Of a stretch of 64,000 bases of DNA, positions 43,771 through 53,345 are shown one piece after another. The stretch comes from Nitrospira sp. (GTDB lineage: Bacteria > Nitrospirota > Nitrospiria > Nitrospirales > Nitrospiraceae): positions 1,094,179-1,158,178 of the forward strand of contig CP126121.1 of the NCBI GenBank assembly GCA_030123625.1, given 5' to 3'. The notes under the pieces were generated by a model. The model saw only the letters and a list, made by a program, of their open reading frames with translations. It was not told where the DNA came from and ran no database searches. Numbering within the stretch: position 1 is the stretch's first letter; each line of letters opens with the position of its first letter. The position numbers and the translations under genes are program-made.

Positions 43771-46208
43771 AGCCCACCGTGCATTTCAAAATCGATTCGT
43801 CCGTTTTCTGGAAAGTTGGGATCGTTGTCGAGCTGAACGATCTCGAGCGAAGCCGGCACCAGTCTGCCGTTCTCGAGTTCCTTGTTGGGAAGCTTGCCCC
43901 AACGCTGAAATCTTATTGCTTCAACCGAGGCGACCCCCGCGACTTGCATCGCTGTTTGATAGATTCGACTCAAATATACCGGCTGGCCGAACGTGACGGT
44001 GTCGGGATGGAAGAAGCCCCGCCCCCCGCCCGGAAGATCGTAGCGGCTGAAAACATTCAACAACGTCTGCTTGACGTCGCTGCGGAAGTAGCCGTCCTTC
44101 ACGCAGACGTTCAACAGTATATCCAGAGGCACCGGCACCGGATCGTTGATCTCGAGGTCGTAACCGGCAACCCTGAACCGCTCGAGAAAGCTCTCGATTT
44201 CCGCTTTGAACTGTGGGTCGCCCCTGGCCGAAAGGCCGCCCTTGCGGTCGATGGTGATGAAGACCGTGTACCAACTGCCGGTCCAGCGGAACGTCGCCGC
44301 CGCTTTTTGCACTGCAGGATGGCGGGCAGCTACCTCGGCCCAATCCGCTTCGGTGACCGCGCGCTGCTGCGTTCGAAAGGCCTGCGGAGCGAACTGGCGC
44401 ACCTCTTCCATGGTCTCCGCGTCCGCGCCGCCCTGAGCAGGCATTGGATTTCGAACTCGCTGAAAACCCTTCAAGTCGGAAACGATTCGAGCGATGGCTT
44501 CAGCGCCGACGTTTCCCGCGCGCCCGTTGCCGACGCGATACGTCGCGACAAACTCAGTCCCGCCGTCGGGTTTCTTGCCTGCGGATACTCCGTCGCCAAA
44601 TCGCAAGTGCGCTGTCGAGTCGCGCTCAGTCTCGACGACGAAATCCGCGGCGAAGCGATCGCTGTTCAGCAAATCACGGCGTGCGGTCCAGTCCTCGTCT
44701 CCATCGTTCAACGTAACGGCCGGTAATGCTTGTCGCACGTCTTGCGTGAGCGCTGCCGAAGCGGGCTTGGACCGCGCCACCGAATCATCGTAAGCGACCC
44801 GAAACGCGATGTTCTTTCGTTGGAGCTGAGGGCGATAGTTGCCTTCGTCGGGCACTTCGGCGGGAATGAGGTCCTCGCCGGTCAGCGTCAGGCCGTGATC
44901 GGCAAGCGCGACATTGCCTCTGGCGACGCTTATCTCCTTTACGATTGGAGTGCCGGTGTCGCCCACCACGAGCGCAGTCAGGCAGAGCGGAAAGGGCAAC
45001 GCATCTTGCGGGTCCCATTCGATGTCGGCGACAACTGTCCCGTCGAGCGGGTCGGTTCGCTTCGTGATCCCTTTCAAGCGAATGGCGCAGCGATGGGAGG
45101 GATCGAGCTCCGCGGCCAGCCCTGTTGTCGGGCTCAACACCTCTTCAAAGATTAAGACGTCGCCTACGGTCAGCGTGAGCCCGTTGTCCAAAAGCGTCGC
45201 GCGCGTTGCTCCCTTTGGCAGGCAACAGTCATGGTCGCTCCACGTGTAGAACGAGATCGAATTGTGAACTGCGTTCAGCGTTAGGTGGTGCATCGTCTCG
45301 AACACAATCGGCTGCTCGGCAAGCACGTTGTCCAGGTCCACAGCCCCTACGGCTATTTCAGCCGTCGAGCCGCGCGATAACACCATCGTTCCAGAAGGAA
45401 GAGTTTTTCCGTCAGCTCCTCCGCCACGTGTGATTTCGAACGTGACCCACGTTCGTCCGTTTGTTCCGTCGTGAACGAAGTAGTCGAGCAAACGCGCATG
45501 TCGTCGAACCGAGACTCGACGTCGTGCTGTTCCGAGGTAGGACTCTGCCGCCACCGCATCCTGAAAATAGCTGAGGTGATCGCCGACGTATGCCATCATC
45601 TCGACCAGCACAACCTGCGCGTCGGCGGCGTTGCGCTCGCGCCAATCGGGCATCAACGTGCTCATTCGATCCAGGACCAGACGGCGGAAACTCGAGTAGT
45701 CCTTTGCAAGATAGTTGATCTCCGGTTCAACGAACTGCGGCGGCGGGCAAACCGTGACCTGCTCGCAATCGAAATCGCTCCGACACTCGACCTTGAACGA
45801 AAAGTCGACAGCAGAGAGTTGAGGATCAAATCCGGCCGGCGGATCGGGACTTGTCGGAGAGGTAACGATCCGCAACGTGTAGGTTGAGAAGTCGCCCGCC
45901 CTGCTTACATTGACAGTCAGCACATTGTTTGATGTGGACATGGAATCGACACTGATGCCGCGTATGCGCACGCCGCCTTCGATTACAACGTTACCCTTCG
46001 TCAGCGCCGGGGCGGCTGGCGGAACCGGATTGGGCTGACCCGGCAGATTGTGTAAGAAGAAAACTTTGAGGGTACGCTGATCAGTTGAACCGACTTCCAG
46101 GTAATCGATCCCGTTGAGTTTGGGCTGAATGGGATTACCCTGAGCGTCTTCGGTAGCGCCGACCCGTCGGCGTCGTTCTTCGTTCTTGCAGCGGTATTGT
46201 GTTGCCAT
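43767..46208 (-). CDS. Baseplate J-like wedge protein
   Basis: 813 residues. Contains the baseplate assembly features INYLAKDYSSFRRLVLDRMS and VEMMAYVGDHLSYFQDAVA near residues 165-225, a middle domain with LRFGDGVSAGKKPDGGTEFVA, and C-terminal AQGGADAETMEEVRQFAPQAF with AVTEADWAEVAARHPAVQKA. This is the usual architecture of the larger wedge protein (Afp11/Pvc11). A four-Cys cluster CEQVTVC lies near the N-terminal third. Its start shares one base with the gp25 stop, so the two are translationally coupled. Confidence 0.86.
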   Translation of the reverse strand: MATQYRCKNEERRRRVGATEDAQGNPIQPKLNGIDYLEVGSTDQRTLKVFFLHNLPGQPNPVPPAAPALTKGNVVIEGGVRIRGISVDSMSTSNNVLTVNVSRAGDFSTYTLRIVTSPTSPDPPAGFDPQLSAVDFSFKVECRSDFDCEQVTVCPPPQFVEPEINYLAKDYSSFRRLVLDRMSTLMPDWRERNAADAQVVLVEMMAYVGDHLSYFQDAVAAESYLGTARRRVSVRRHARLLDYFVHDGTNGRTWVTFEITRGGGADGKTLPSGTMVLSRGSTAEIAVGAVDLDNVLAEQPIVFETMHHLTLNAVHNSISFYTWSDHDCCLPKGATRATLLDNGLTLTVGDVLIFEEVLSPTTGLAAELDPSHRCAIRLKGITKRTDPLDGTVVADIEWDPQDALPFPLCLTALVVGDTGTPIVKEISVARGNVALADHGLTLTGEDLIPAEVPDEGNYRPQLQRKNIAFRVAYDDSVARSKPASAALTQDVRQALPAVTLNDGDEDWTARRDLLNSDRFAADFVVETERDSTAHLRFGDGVSAGKKPDGGTEFVATYRVGNGRAGNVGAEAIARIVSDLKGFQRVRNPMPAQGGADAETMEEVRQFAPQAFRTQQRAVTEADWAEVAARHPAVQKAAATFRWTGSWYTVFITIDRKGGLSARGDPQFKAEIESFLERFRVAGYDLEINDPVPVPLDILLNVCVKDGYFRSDVKQTLLNVFSRYDLPGGGRGFFHPDTVTFGQPVYLSRIYQTAMQVAGVASVEAIRFQRWGKLPNKELENGRLVPASLEIVQLDNDPNFPENGRIDFEMHGGL

Positions 46209-46564
46209 CAGAGTGCTCTTGAGAACTGCGTAACGCGCCGCTCCTGGCTGCGGCGGATCACGTACTGAATCAGGACCAGCAGCTTCGAGTCTTCGCTGCT
46301 TACCTTCACGTCCTCGACTTGAATCAAGTCACCAAGCCACTGTTGGAGCGCGCCCTGAACCGACAGTTGAGCCGCCGCCGCAAGCGCATCGCTGTTGGGC
46401 GCGAAGACGTGTTGCATGACTCCGCTGCCAAAGGTCGGCCGATTGACTCGCTCGCCCGGCAACGTGAACAGAATCTGCTCGATCATGTCGCGAATGTGCT
46501 CTTCGTCGGAGGTTTCGGCGGTCCTACCTCGCTCGTCGATATGAAACGGGTAATCGACGTTCAT
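46208..46564 (-). CDS. gp25-like (GPW family) baseplate protein
   Basis: 118 residues, single gp25-like domain. Conserved: EEHIRDMIEQILFTLPGERVN, then PTFGSGVMQHVFAPNSDA with the EPR-like core, followed by strand VSSEDSKLLVLIQYVI. In contractile systems this protein joins the baseplate wedge and initiates sheath assembly (Afp9/Pvc9, TssE in type VI). The gene lies between the PAAR-like and the wedge genes, as in many eCIS operons. Confidence 0.9.
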   Translation of the reverse strand: MNVDYPFHIDERGRTAETSDEEHIRDMIEQILFTLPGERVNRPTFGSGVMQHVFAPNSDALAAAAQLSVQGALQQWLGDLIQVEDVKVSSEDSKLLVLIQYVIRRSQERRVTQFSRAL

Positions 46565-46571
46565 TTTCCCC

Positions 46572-46895
46572 TCACATCGCGGTTGCTCTCGTTTGAGTCA
46601 TCACCACGATCAGCGGCGTCGCAGTCGGAGTACATATCGCCTGGCTGTCCAGCAACAGCAGCGGTTGTCCGTTCGAGGTGACCCTTGTCGAGGCCGTGAC
46701 AAATTGCGCGGTCACGCAGGGACCGTTGGCGGCGGGCGGCGGCGGCAACGCGCAGCCCGCAACCACGTATGGACTCGAAATCGCGACCGTCGGCTGGCCA
46801 CTCACCGTCACGCGAGGGTTTGGCACCGTCGGCTGCACGTGTCCTGCATGCGAGCACATCACGTGAGCACCGACGTGAAGTAAGAATCCAGGCAT
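46572..46895 (-). CDS. PAAR-like spike-tip protein
   Basis: About 107 residues from the ATG at 46895, which has AAGGA upstream; the frame opens five residues earlier. The N-terminal MPGFLLHVGAHVMCSHAGHV has the metal-ligand pattern (His, Cys, His) of PAAR-like tips, and the Pro-rich repeats PNPRVTVSGQPTVAI and VTSNGQPLLLLDSQAICTP are like those of tip proteins. It would sharpen the gpV spike encoded immediately upstream. Members can carry toxin domains; none is present here. Confidence 0.82.
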   Translation of the reverse strand: MPGFLLHVGAHVMCSHAGHVQPTVPNPRVTVSGQPTVAISSPYVVAGCALPPPPAANGPCVTAQFVTASTRVTSNGQPLLLLDSQAICTPTATPLIVVMTQTRATAM

Positions 46896-46919
46896 CGCTG
46901 TCCTTCTCATCCATGCGAT

Positions 46920-47447
46920 TCACACCACAACCAGCGCACCCCCGTTGATAGTGACCGTGGGTCCCGTCATAACGATCGTCGCGCCCTTGCCGTTCGAGAT
47001 CGTGATCCCGACGTCGTTGATGGAAATGAGCGCGCCGGTCGTGGTCTTGAGCAGAATCCCGCCGGCGGGGCCCGGCAGATCGCTCAACAGCAGCGTGTTC
47101 TGTGTTGCCGTCTGCAGCACGATGTCTGAAAGCGGCGGCGGCGCGGTCAATGCCAGCGCCGGTACTTCGGCTGCTGAGCCGAACCAGCAGCCGCTCCAGA
47201 TCGGGTAATCGGGATTGCCCTGCTCGAACTCGACCCAGACGCCCGCGCCGATTTGTGGGATCGCCCACATTCCCATTTGCTTACCCGACAGCGGGAAACA
47301 CGGCATTGCCCAGCTCGACGGGAGTAAGCTCGTCACATCCGGCACTTGCACTTGAAGCCGGCCCATCTGCATCGGGTCGATGTTGTTCAACACCGTCCCG
47401 CGGTACTTGCCGAAAAACTTGTTTGGAAGTTTCTCTGATTCTGTCAT
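46920..47447 (-). CDS. gpV-like central spike protein
   Basis: 175 residues with a gp5/gpV OB-fold domain (KYRGTVLNNIDPMQMGRLQV, then MWAIPQIGAGVWVEFEQGNP) followed by a short beta-helical stalk (LLKTTTGALISINDVGITIS, GPTVTINGGALVV). It would form the trimeric membrane-piercing spike, to be tipped by the PAAR-like protein. In this operon the hub (gpD) and spike are separate genes with ATGA overlap, whereas in VgrG and in Pvc8-like proteins they are fused. Confidence 0.88.
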   Translation of the reverse strand: MTESEKLPNKFFGKYRGTVLNNIDPMQMGRLQVQVPDVTSLLPSSWAMPCFPLSGKQMGMWAIPQIGAGVWVEFEQGNPDYPIWSGCWFGSAAEVPALALTAPPPLSDIVLQTATQNTLLLSDLPGPAGGILLKTTTGALISINDVGITISNGKGATIVMTGPTVTINGGALVVV

Positions 47448-48571
47448 GTCGGAACCACCGGTGTGATCGAGACCAGCCCGTTTCTGGTCAGATTGAATGT
47501 TTGCTTGATCTCATTGCGTTTCAGATTGGTCGTCACACTCTTGACGTAGTACAGGCCGTCATAAGCCATCCCGGCGCCGCGCACACCGACCAGCTTCCGC
47601 GCCTGAAGCAGCCGGCCATAGCGAAGCACGTCGAGGGTGCCGGTGCCGGTGACCGCGTCTTGCGCTTGCCCCGCCACTTTCAACCCGCGGCTGATCGCCT
47701 GCATAGGCGAGAGCTTGGCCGTGTCGCGAAGCACCGTGACGCTTGTCGGCAGCGGCGGTATCGCGCCGAGGGGAGGCTGAAGCGGATTGATCGGCGGTAT
47801 CGGAATCGGAATGGGAACGTGCGTGAGTTGATTCTGAATGAAGACAATAGGGAGCGTGTATTCGGTGCTCTTGAAACTGAAGTTCAGCGATTCGACGTTT
47901 GTATACGCGTCCATGTCGAAGTTAAGCGCCGGCTGCGGTACTCCGAACTTGATCTCGGGCCCCCAGTAAGCGGTGTTCGTACCGGGTACCGGTCCTGGGT
48001 CTATGTAAAAAACGTGGCCCACCTGCGACGCCAGTTGCTCGATGTACTTCAGGTCGGTGCCCTGCTGAGCCGGGATGCGCTCGACGGGAATCGGCACGTC
48101 GGTGAACAGGCTTGGAATCACAAGCGGGATCATTCCGTACACGGCGTACTTTGCGATGATCAACGCCACGCGGGCTTCAAGCGGCATCGCGGGAAAAAGA
48201 ATGATGCCGCTCAAGTCCTGGAGGTCCATTACCCTGGTCAGGTCCTCACCGGTGACCGTCAAAGCGGACTGGCCGGGTTTTGCCCCCGGGTTTACTTCGG
48301 TGTGGGTCAGCACACCATCCATCAACACCTGCGGCAGTCCGTTTATCGTGACGACGATGATCACGCGAAGCAGCGGCGTCTGCCCCGCCATCAGCAGGAA
48401 CGCGGTTTGAAGCGGTGACGTATTTGTGAGGGTGAATGTCAGTTGAAAGCCGCTCCGCTGGCCGGCCGCCACCGTGACTTGAACGCCCGTCAGCGCGTCC
48501 ACGACCTCCTGCGGCACCGGTACCGGCACCGTGGGACCTACCAGCAATGTGAGAAAGATTCCTTTAAGCAT
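47444..48571 (-). CDS. gpD-like hub protein (phage late control D family)
   Basis: 375 residues from ATG at 48571, which overlaps the upstream stop by eight bases; the frame opens 14 residues earlier. The fold-specific pattern is TLLVGPTVPVPVPQEVVDALTG, QSALTVTGEDLTRVMDL and QQGTDLKYIEQLASQVGHVFYIDPG, the last being the hub signature in late control D and VgrG proteins. It forms the hub that accepts the tube on one side and the spike on the other. It ends with an ATGA overlap to the gpV gene. Confidence 0.85.
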   Translation of the reverse strand: MLKGIFLTLLVGPTVPVPVPQEVVDALTGVQVTVAAGQRSGFQLTFTLTNTSPLQTAFLLMAGQTPLLRVIIVVTINGLPQVLMDGVLTHTEVNPGAKPGQSALTVTGEDLTRVMDLQDLSGIILFPAMPLEARVALIIAKYAVYGMIPLVIPSLFTDVPIPVERIPAQQGTDLKYIEQLASQVGHVFYIDPGPVPGTNTAYWGPEIKFGVPQPALNFDMDAYTNVESLNFSFKSTEYTLPIVFIQNQLTHVPIPIPIPPINPLQPPLGAIPPLPTSVTVLRDTAKLSPMQAISRGLKVAGQAQDAVTGTGTLDVLRYGRLLQARKLVGVRGAGMAYDGLYYVKSVTTNLKRNEIKQTFNLTRNGLVSITPVVPT

Positions 48572-48887
48572 TGCTGTTCCCGGGAATCCCTTCAGGCAGC
48601 GTGATACGGACAATCGACCCTACCTGCTCGGTCAGTTCTTCCGGTTCCATCGCGTTGTTGGCGTCGCACAAGCGCCAGAACTGCTCGGGATCGCCCAGAT
48701 ACTGCGCAGTGATATTGTCGAGCCGGTCTCCTTCGATGACGCGGTGTTCCTGTAACGTGACGAAGTCGTCAGACTGAGGTACGCGCCGCCGGCGCAGATA
48801 TGCGATCGTCTTGCCGTCAGCCGTAGTCAATTGGGCTGTCTCGACGGTGTAGTACCGGCTTGTGACGGTGAACAGGTCTTTTCTCAC
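48564..48887 (-). CDS. LysM-like (gpX-type) baseplate linker
   Basis: 107 residues. The C-terminal half matches a LysM fold as in phage tail gpX (HRVIEGDRLDNITAQYLGDP, then WRLCDANNAMEPEEL, ending VRITLPEG). The N-terminus is a short beta strand region (YYTVETAQLTTADGKTIAYL). It overlaps the upstream CIS tube gene by ATGA. A role in gluing the hub and tube is inferred from eCIS homologues. Confidence 0.85.
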   Translation of the reverse strand: MRKDLFTVTSRYYTVETAQLTTADGKTIAYLRRRRVPQSDDFVTLQEHRVIEGDRLDNITAQYLGDPEQFWRLCDANNAMEPEELTEQVGSIVRITLPEGIPGNSNA

Positions 48888-49543
48888 GGTATCCCTCCCA
48901 ACCCGAGTGCCCCAAGCGATCCTGCGACGGCCTGGCCGGCGAATCGCTCCTTCTGTTGCTGATAGATCAGGAACAGGCTGCCGCCCTTTGAATTGAAGTC
49001 CAGGTCGTCGATGCTCAGCACGCGAAGACCGAGCGAGACCTTAGCGAGAATGGGATTGAGGTTCGGGTCGTACGCTTCCTCGACGATCGAGAAATCCGTG
49101 ATTCGAACCGGCGCCAGGTAGGTTCGGCCAAGCGAGAAGAGAACGAGCGGCGCTTGCATCGGCACGATTTCGAGCGTTCCCAACTGCGCGAGCTGGTTGT
49201 TTGATTGAAGCAGGCTGCTCGGCGGATAGATGATCGTCTCGATCGCCGCAAGCTGCGGACGAATGCCGAGTTTGGTCGTCGTTTGATTCTGGTCCGGGAA
49301 CTCGAGCTGATCGGTCGCGTCGATTGAGGCTTCGAGTTTGATCGTTTCGACGGGCGGTCCCTTGAGTCTAAGCGCCTGCGAGCGATCTGCGGTGTCGCTT
49401 CCGACGGCTTGCACGGCGAGCGTCCTGGTCAGCGTCTCAGGGTTGTATTGCAACGTGATGATTCGATGAATAGCTCCGCTGTCGGAATCAAGCAGGATCA
49501 ACCCGGCTTTTAGCAATTGGGGTGAACCCGGGAAGCTGCTCAC
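48884..49543 (-). CDS. CIS tube/adaptor protein (contractile injection system tube N-terminal domain)
   Basis: 219 residues. The start SGAIHRIITLQYNPETLTRTL and the middle LKGPPVETIKLEASIDATDQ are the pattern of the Afp7/Pvc7 N-terminal domain, which bridges tube and hub. The family often ends in LysM; here LysM is in the following separate gene (48564-48887), so this may be a split version. The stop and start overlap with the neighbours by ATGA. The C-terminus is helical (IYQQQKERFAGQAVAG). Confidence 0.84.
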   Translation of the reverse strand: MSSFPGSPQLLKAGLILLDSDSGAIHRIITLQYNPETLTRTLAVQAVGSDTADRSQALRLKGPPVETIKLEASIDATDQLEFPDQNQTTTKLGIRPQLAAIETIIYPPSSLLQSNNQLAQLGTLEIVPMQAPLVLFSLGRTYLAPVRITDFSIVEEAYDPNLNPILAKVSLGLRVLSIDDLDFNSKGGSLFLIYQQQKERFAGQAVAGSLGALGLGGIP

Positions 49544-52500
49544 GCTTGGACCTCCTTCTCAGACGCCGAGCCGAACAGTTCGCCGAGGATTCGCTTGAGG
49601 TTGTCGGTAGTAATTTCCGGCTTCTTGAGCGTGACGTCCTTGAATTCGGGCAGCTTGACTCCCGTGTCATCGGCATATTCGAAAGGCGCGCTGATGAAGA
49701 AGCCGACCCGCGTATCTATCGTCTTCTTCGCAAGCGTCCAGTCTTTTCTCAGCTCACCGCTGATGCCGAATGCCCCCGCCCACGCTCTTGCGAACGCAGT
49801 CAGCGACAACCCGAGCAGGAGCTTGGTATCGATACCTGCAACGAGTTTTGCCGTCAGTCGTTTCTTCTTATATGCCGCGTCGAAGTTGGCAAAGGCCCCC
49901 GCACTCAAAATTAGGTCGCCGCGCAACTCGAGTCCGCCTTCTGCGCCGGCGCTTCCGACGAGAATGTCGACCTGAACAGAGAGGCTGCCGCTGATCCAAG
50001 CCGAAAGCGTTGCAGATGCGGGCACCTTAACCGAACCGGTGACGGTCAACTCGAGATCCGGATCTTCCTCAAGCGGATCAAAGCCGGCCGAGAACTTGAG
50101 CGGTTCGAGCGCGCCCGGCCCGAAGCTGTATGCCGCGCCGACGCCGCCCCGAATATGAAAAACGAGGCCGGTCGTGCCTATCGACAACCCCGGGATTGGA
50201 ACCGGCACGTCGAGGGTGAAGAGGTCTTTCTTATCGCCGTATTGTTTGAATATCTCGTAGCGAGTAATCAACAACTCGCCGGTGACGCGGAGCTTTTCTT
50301 TTTCGTTAAGCTCGACGGTGCCGGTGACGATGATGTTTTCTTTGATCTTGTAGCTGAGGCTGCCTTTGCCGGTGAATTTGCCGCTGGGATGAAGTTCGAC
50401 ATCGGCGTGGCCTTCCGCTTTACCCTTCTTGAAGTCGAGCCCCCCCTTTCCGTAAACCTTGACCGGCTGGTTTTTGACAATCGTGAATGTGACCTCGTCC
50501 AGCCGCCCACCCAGCCCGATCGCGGGGATCTTGAAGCCGGTCTTGCCGGTGGCAACCAGCGTGTCCTTGGCGAGGAAGTACTGTACGGAGACGGTCGTGG
50601 GGTCGAGCTTTGGAAAATGAAAGGTGCCCCCGCCGAAAAGAACCCATCCGTCCCCGCCTTTTTTCAAACCAAGCTCGGCGGTGTTTTCGCCGGGGAAAGT
50701 GGCGTTTATCCTGCCGGTGAACTTGATGTCGCCTTTTTCGATGAAACCGTCAAACCCGCCGCTCACAGCCACCGAGGAACCGAGGTTGATGTCCTCACTC
50801 TTGATATGGATTTCCGTCTTCCACTCGTCGCGGCCCCCTCCGCCCTTATAGGAAATGTCGGATTCAGCGGTCTGCATCTTCGGTATGTTGACCTTGAGCG
50901 TTCCGTCTGCGATCAGACCTATGGAGTCAGCGCTGAGTTCGAGATGGGCGCTTGCGAGCGGATTTGCGTCGGAACCAAGTTGGAGTTCGATCACTCCGGA
51001 TGGCTTGAAATCCGGCGACAACTGGAGCTGCAACTGAGCCTTGGTCACACGCATGCCGAGCACGGAGTATTTCTTGAGCGTGGCTTCTTCGAGCCCTTTG
51101 ATGAGATTCAGTTGCCCGCTCTTGTAGCCCACATCGAGTCTGCCGAGCACAGGGAGACTCGGCTTAATCCAGCCCGTGAACTCCAACCCCTCAGGGCCAC
51201 TGTCGAACTGGGTAATCATTCCCGGACTGAGCAGTGGATATTCGATGGAGATCGCTCTGGCTTTGCTCTTATCTTCGGCCCTGAGCTTCAAGTCTCCGGT
51301 TGCCGGGTCGACGACAAATACGACGGCGGTCTGATCTCTGGCTTTCAACGTTATCGGGAGCTTCCCTTTGCTGTCGTCGAAGTGTCCGTAGATTACTATT
51401 CGCCCGCCTCGCTGATGGTCTAGCTTTTCAAGCAGGAATCCGGGAATGAGCGAGGCCGCGTTTTCCGAGAGCGATATACCGGGTGCCTTGATGTTTTGGA
51501 CCCATCCCGCCGGCGTTTCGATGTCTGCCTGAGAGGTGCCATAGCGAACGGTAAGTGTCTCGACAGGCGGCGGCGCTGGAACAGTAGCCCCGGTGACTGC
51601 CCCAGGAGAGGGCGCGGCAACCTTTGGCCCGCAAGGCGTATTATCGCAGCGATAACTGACTCCGCCTTTTCCATTCGTCTGCAAAACAAGTTGCCGCCTC
51701 TTTTGTCCTTCGACGCCCTTGTCTTTGCAGTCAACGAGAACCTCCGGCCCCGCCTTGTATGTGCCACCCGGCCCCCCGTCGGCATTTAATGCAAACACTA
51801 CCCTGGTGAAGGCAGTCGTTACCGGCTTGCCGCGCTTGTTCTGCAAATAAGACAAGAACTTCCAGGCGTTGAGCGGCGTTTCATTCTCTACATCAACACC
51901 GCTGTTTCTGAACGACTGAATCTGACCTTTCGTCAACGTTCCGGACGCTGATGCCAGTGTCGGGTCGGACTTAAGCACGGCTGAAACCTTTTGGATGTCC
52001 GGAACGAGCGGCTGAAGAGCGCTCACGTATCCCTGAGCTTCAACAGAGGCCCTTGCGCACCCTCCACCATCATCGCTACAGGATTTGATCTCAACGATCT
52101 CGACATTGAGCTCTGTGCCCTTTTCGCTGACTTTTACGCCGTCTGCCCGCCCTCGCTCGATGCCGGCCTTTGTCGCGTTGGGCGGAGTCCAGACCTGACT
52201 CAGCCATTCACCCGGAAAGGCGGCCGGCAGTCCCTGTCCAACAATGATTTCGTCCAGCGCTATGTTCTCTACTTCCTTCGTGCTGATGTCTTCGAGACTC
52301 CAGCGAGCTTGTGGCCCTCCACCGCATACAGGCTGTCTGCCGTCCTGCTCGCATTTCTGCCGCTGCAATGCCTGACGCGACAAAACTGGACCGGAGCGGG
52401 TTGGGAGGGACGGTCTTTGATCGTTCAACGCCGCGAAAGCTACTCGATCCGCTTCACGCTCGAGATGCGCATCCTCAGTAGTGCCTAACGATAGATCACC

Positions 52501-52977
52501 GCCCGAACGTTGAAGACCTCGTTGCTGAACCGTATGGGCAAGTTCGTGCGCGATAAGTTGCCGCCCGCTGAATGAATCCGGCTGGTACGTACCCGCCCCA
52601 AACACGACGTTCTGTCCCACCGTGTAAGCATGCGCGTTCACCGCACGAGCGGACTCGGCCGCTTGCGAATCCGCGTGAATGCGGACCCCACCGAAGTCGT
52701 GGCCAAAACGCGATTCCATGAAAGAACGCGTACCTGCATCAAGCGACTGCCCGGGTGAACTCAGCACCCTGTTGACGATGGGCGGCACCCCCGAGACCGA
52801 ACGCCCCGCCGCGCTCCGTTGCAGCGGCCACTTCTTTCCCGTGCATTCCTCGCATCCGCCGGCCGGCCCGCCCCCGCACGCACACTTGCGTTGCAACAGC
52901 AGCGCCCGCGCAGGCGTGAACGAGCGCGTCACGACAGGAGCCGCGACCGTCGCTTCTGGAGCCGCTTTGGCGCTCAT
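49540..52977 (-). CDS. DUF4157 (eCIS core) protein with possible nuclease-like segment and beta-rich tail
   Basis: 1145 residues. Residues 29-53 hold the Cys-rich element RKCACGG...CEECTGKK, 65-150 the DUF4157 domain with a zinc-protease-like HELAH at 144-148, and about 225-320 a segment where D279, E296 and K298 (RADGV and VEIVEIKSC) look like a PD-(D/E)xK catalytic core. From about 480 to the end are many beta strands, with Gly-Lys repeats such as FTGKGSLSYKIKENIIVTGT and LDFKKGKAEGHADVELHPSG, reminiscent of AsmA/TamB-like or beta-groove proteins. DUF4157 is known as the eCIS-associated core domain of many likely effectors. It is the best effector candidate in the operon. Confidence 0.78.
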   Translation of the reverse strand: MSAKAAPEATVAAPVVTRSFTPARALLLQRKCACGGGPAGGCEECTGKKWPLQRSAAGRSVSGVPPIVNRVLSSPGQSLDAGTRSFMESRFGHDFGGVRIHADSQAAESARAVNAHAYTVGQNVVFGAGTYQPDSFSGRQLIAHELAHTVQQRGLQRSGGDLSLGTTEDAHLEREADRVAFAALNDQRPSLPTRSGPVLSRQALQRQKCEQDGRQPVCGGGPQARWSLEDISTKEVENIALDEIIVGQGLPAAFPGEWLSQVWTPPNATKAGIERGRADGVKVSEKGTELNVEIVEIKSCSDDGGGCARASVEAQGYVSALQPLVPDIQKVSAVLKSDPTLASASGTLTKGQIQSFRNSGVDVENETPLNAWKFLSYLQNKRGKPVTTAFTRVVFALNADGGPGGTYKAGPEVLVDCKDKGVEGQKRRQLVLQTNGKGGVSYRCDNTPCGPKVAAPSPGAVTGATVPAPPPVETLTVRYGTSQADIETPAGWVQNIKAPGISLSENAASLIPGFLLEKLDHQRGGRIVIYGHFDDSKGKLPITLKARDQTAVVFVVDPATGDLKLRAEDKSKARAISIEYPLLSPGMITQFDSGPEGLEFTGWIKPSLPVLGRLDVGYKSGQLNLIKGLEEATLKKYSVLGMRVTKAQLQLQLSPDFKPSGVIELQLGSDANPLASAHLELSADSIGLIADGTLKVNIPKMQTAESDISYKGGGGRDEWKTEIHIKSEDINLGSSVAVSGGFDGFIEKGDIKFTGRINATFPGENTAELGLKKGGDGWVLFGGGTFHFPKLDPTTVSVQYFLAKDTLVATGKTGFKIPAIGLGGRLDEVTFTIVKNQPVKVYGKGGLDFKKGKAEGHADVELHPSGKFTGKGSLSYKIKENIIVTGTVELNEKEKLRVTGELLITRYEIFKQYGDKKDLFTLDVPVPIPGLSIGTTGLVFHIRGGVGAAYSFGPGALEPLKFSAGFDPLEEDPDLELTVTGSVKVPASATLSAWISGSLSVQVDILVGSAGAEGGLELRGDLILSAGAFANFDAAYKKKRLTAKLVAGIDTKLLLGLSLTAFARAWAGAFGISGELRKDWTLAKKTIDTRVGFFISAPFEYADDTGVKLPEFKDVTLKKPEITTDNLKRILGELFGSASEKEVQA

Positions 52978-53345
52978 CGAGGCAAGCCTCCGTAGATCGC
53001 GCGGGCGACGCCCTTGCCTAGGGAACCTTCCCTTTCTTTTTCGCTCATTCGAAAAGTCCTGCCGTTCACCAGCTCGATCCCAACAGACTGCTCGGCGGGA
53101 AAGCCCTCTTGAGCGAACAAAGACGACAACTCGCGTTCAACGGCGTCGGCGATGGGGCGCCGATCCGCTTGAGAGAAGCCGTGCAACACCAGCTCCTCAA
53201 TGTGAACTTCGATCGATCGCCGCGGCACGGACGCGGTCTCTGCCCCTTTCGCAGTGCGGTCTGCCTCGGGTCGCGCCGGCGGAGTGATGCCAGGCAACTC
53301 TTTTGATCTCCTTCGGTTCTCGACCCCGTCAGAGCTCTTCCTCAT
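52974..53345 (-). CDS. Small eCIS-linked protein of unknown function
   Basis: 123 residues from an ATG overlapping the AAA+ gene stop by ATGA (53342-53345); a longer frame to 53573 overlaps that gene and is unlikely. The first about 45 residues are Arg/Pro-rich and disordered; the rest could be a helical domain (VHIEELVLHGFSQADRRPIA, ELSSLFAQEGFP). No domain recognised. The next gene (DUF4157) overlaps its end by ATGA. It is a possible chaperone or adaptor for the DUF4157 protein. Confidence 0.72.
   Translation of the reverse strand: MRKSSDGVENRRRSKELPGITPPARPEADRTAKGAETASVPRRSIEVHIEELVLHGFSQADRRPIADAVERELSSLFAQEGFPAEQSVGIELVNGRTFRMSEKEREGSLGKGVARAIYGGLPR

Noticed and set aside
46561..47268. 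A 235-residue minus-strand frame overlapping the PAAR-like and gpV genes
   Set aside because: It is an out-of-frame shadow of two genes with clear family matches; composition is Arg-rich and without domains.
47102..48418. A 438-residue plus-strand open frame within the eCIS operon
   Set aside because: It is antisense to the hub and spike genes, with Arg-rich low-quality composition and no ribosome site.
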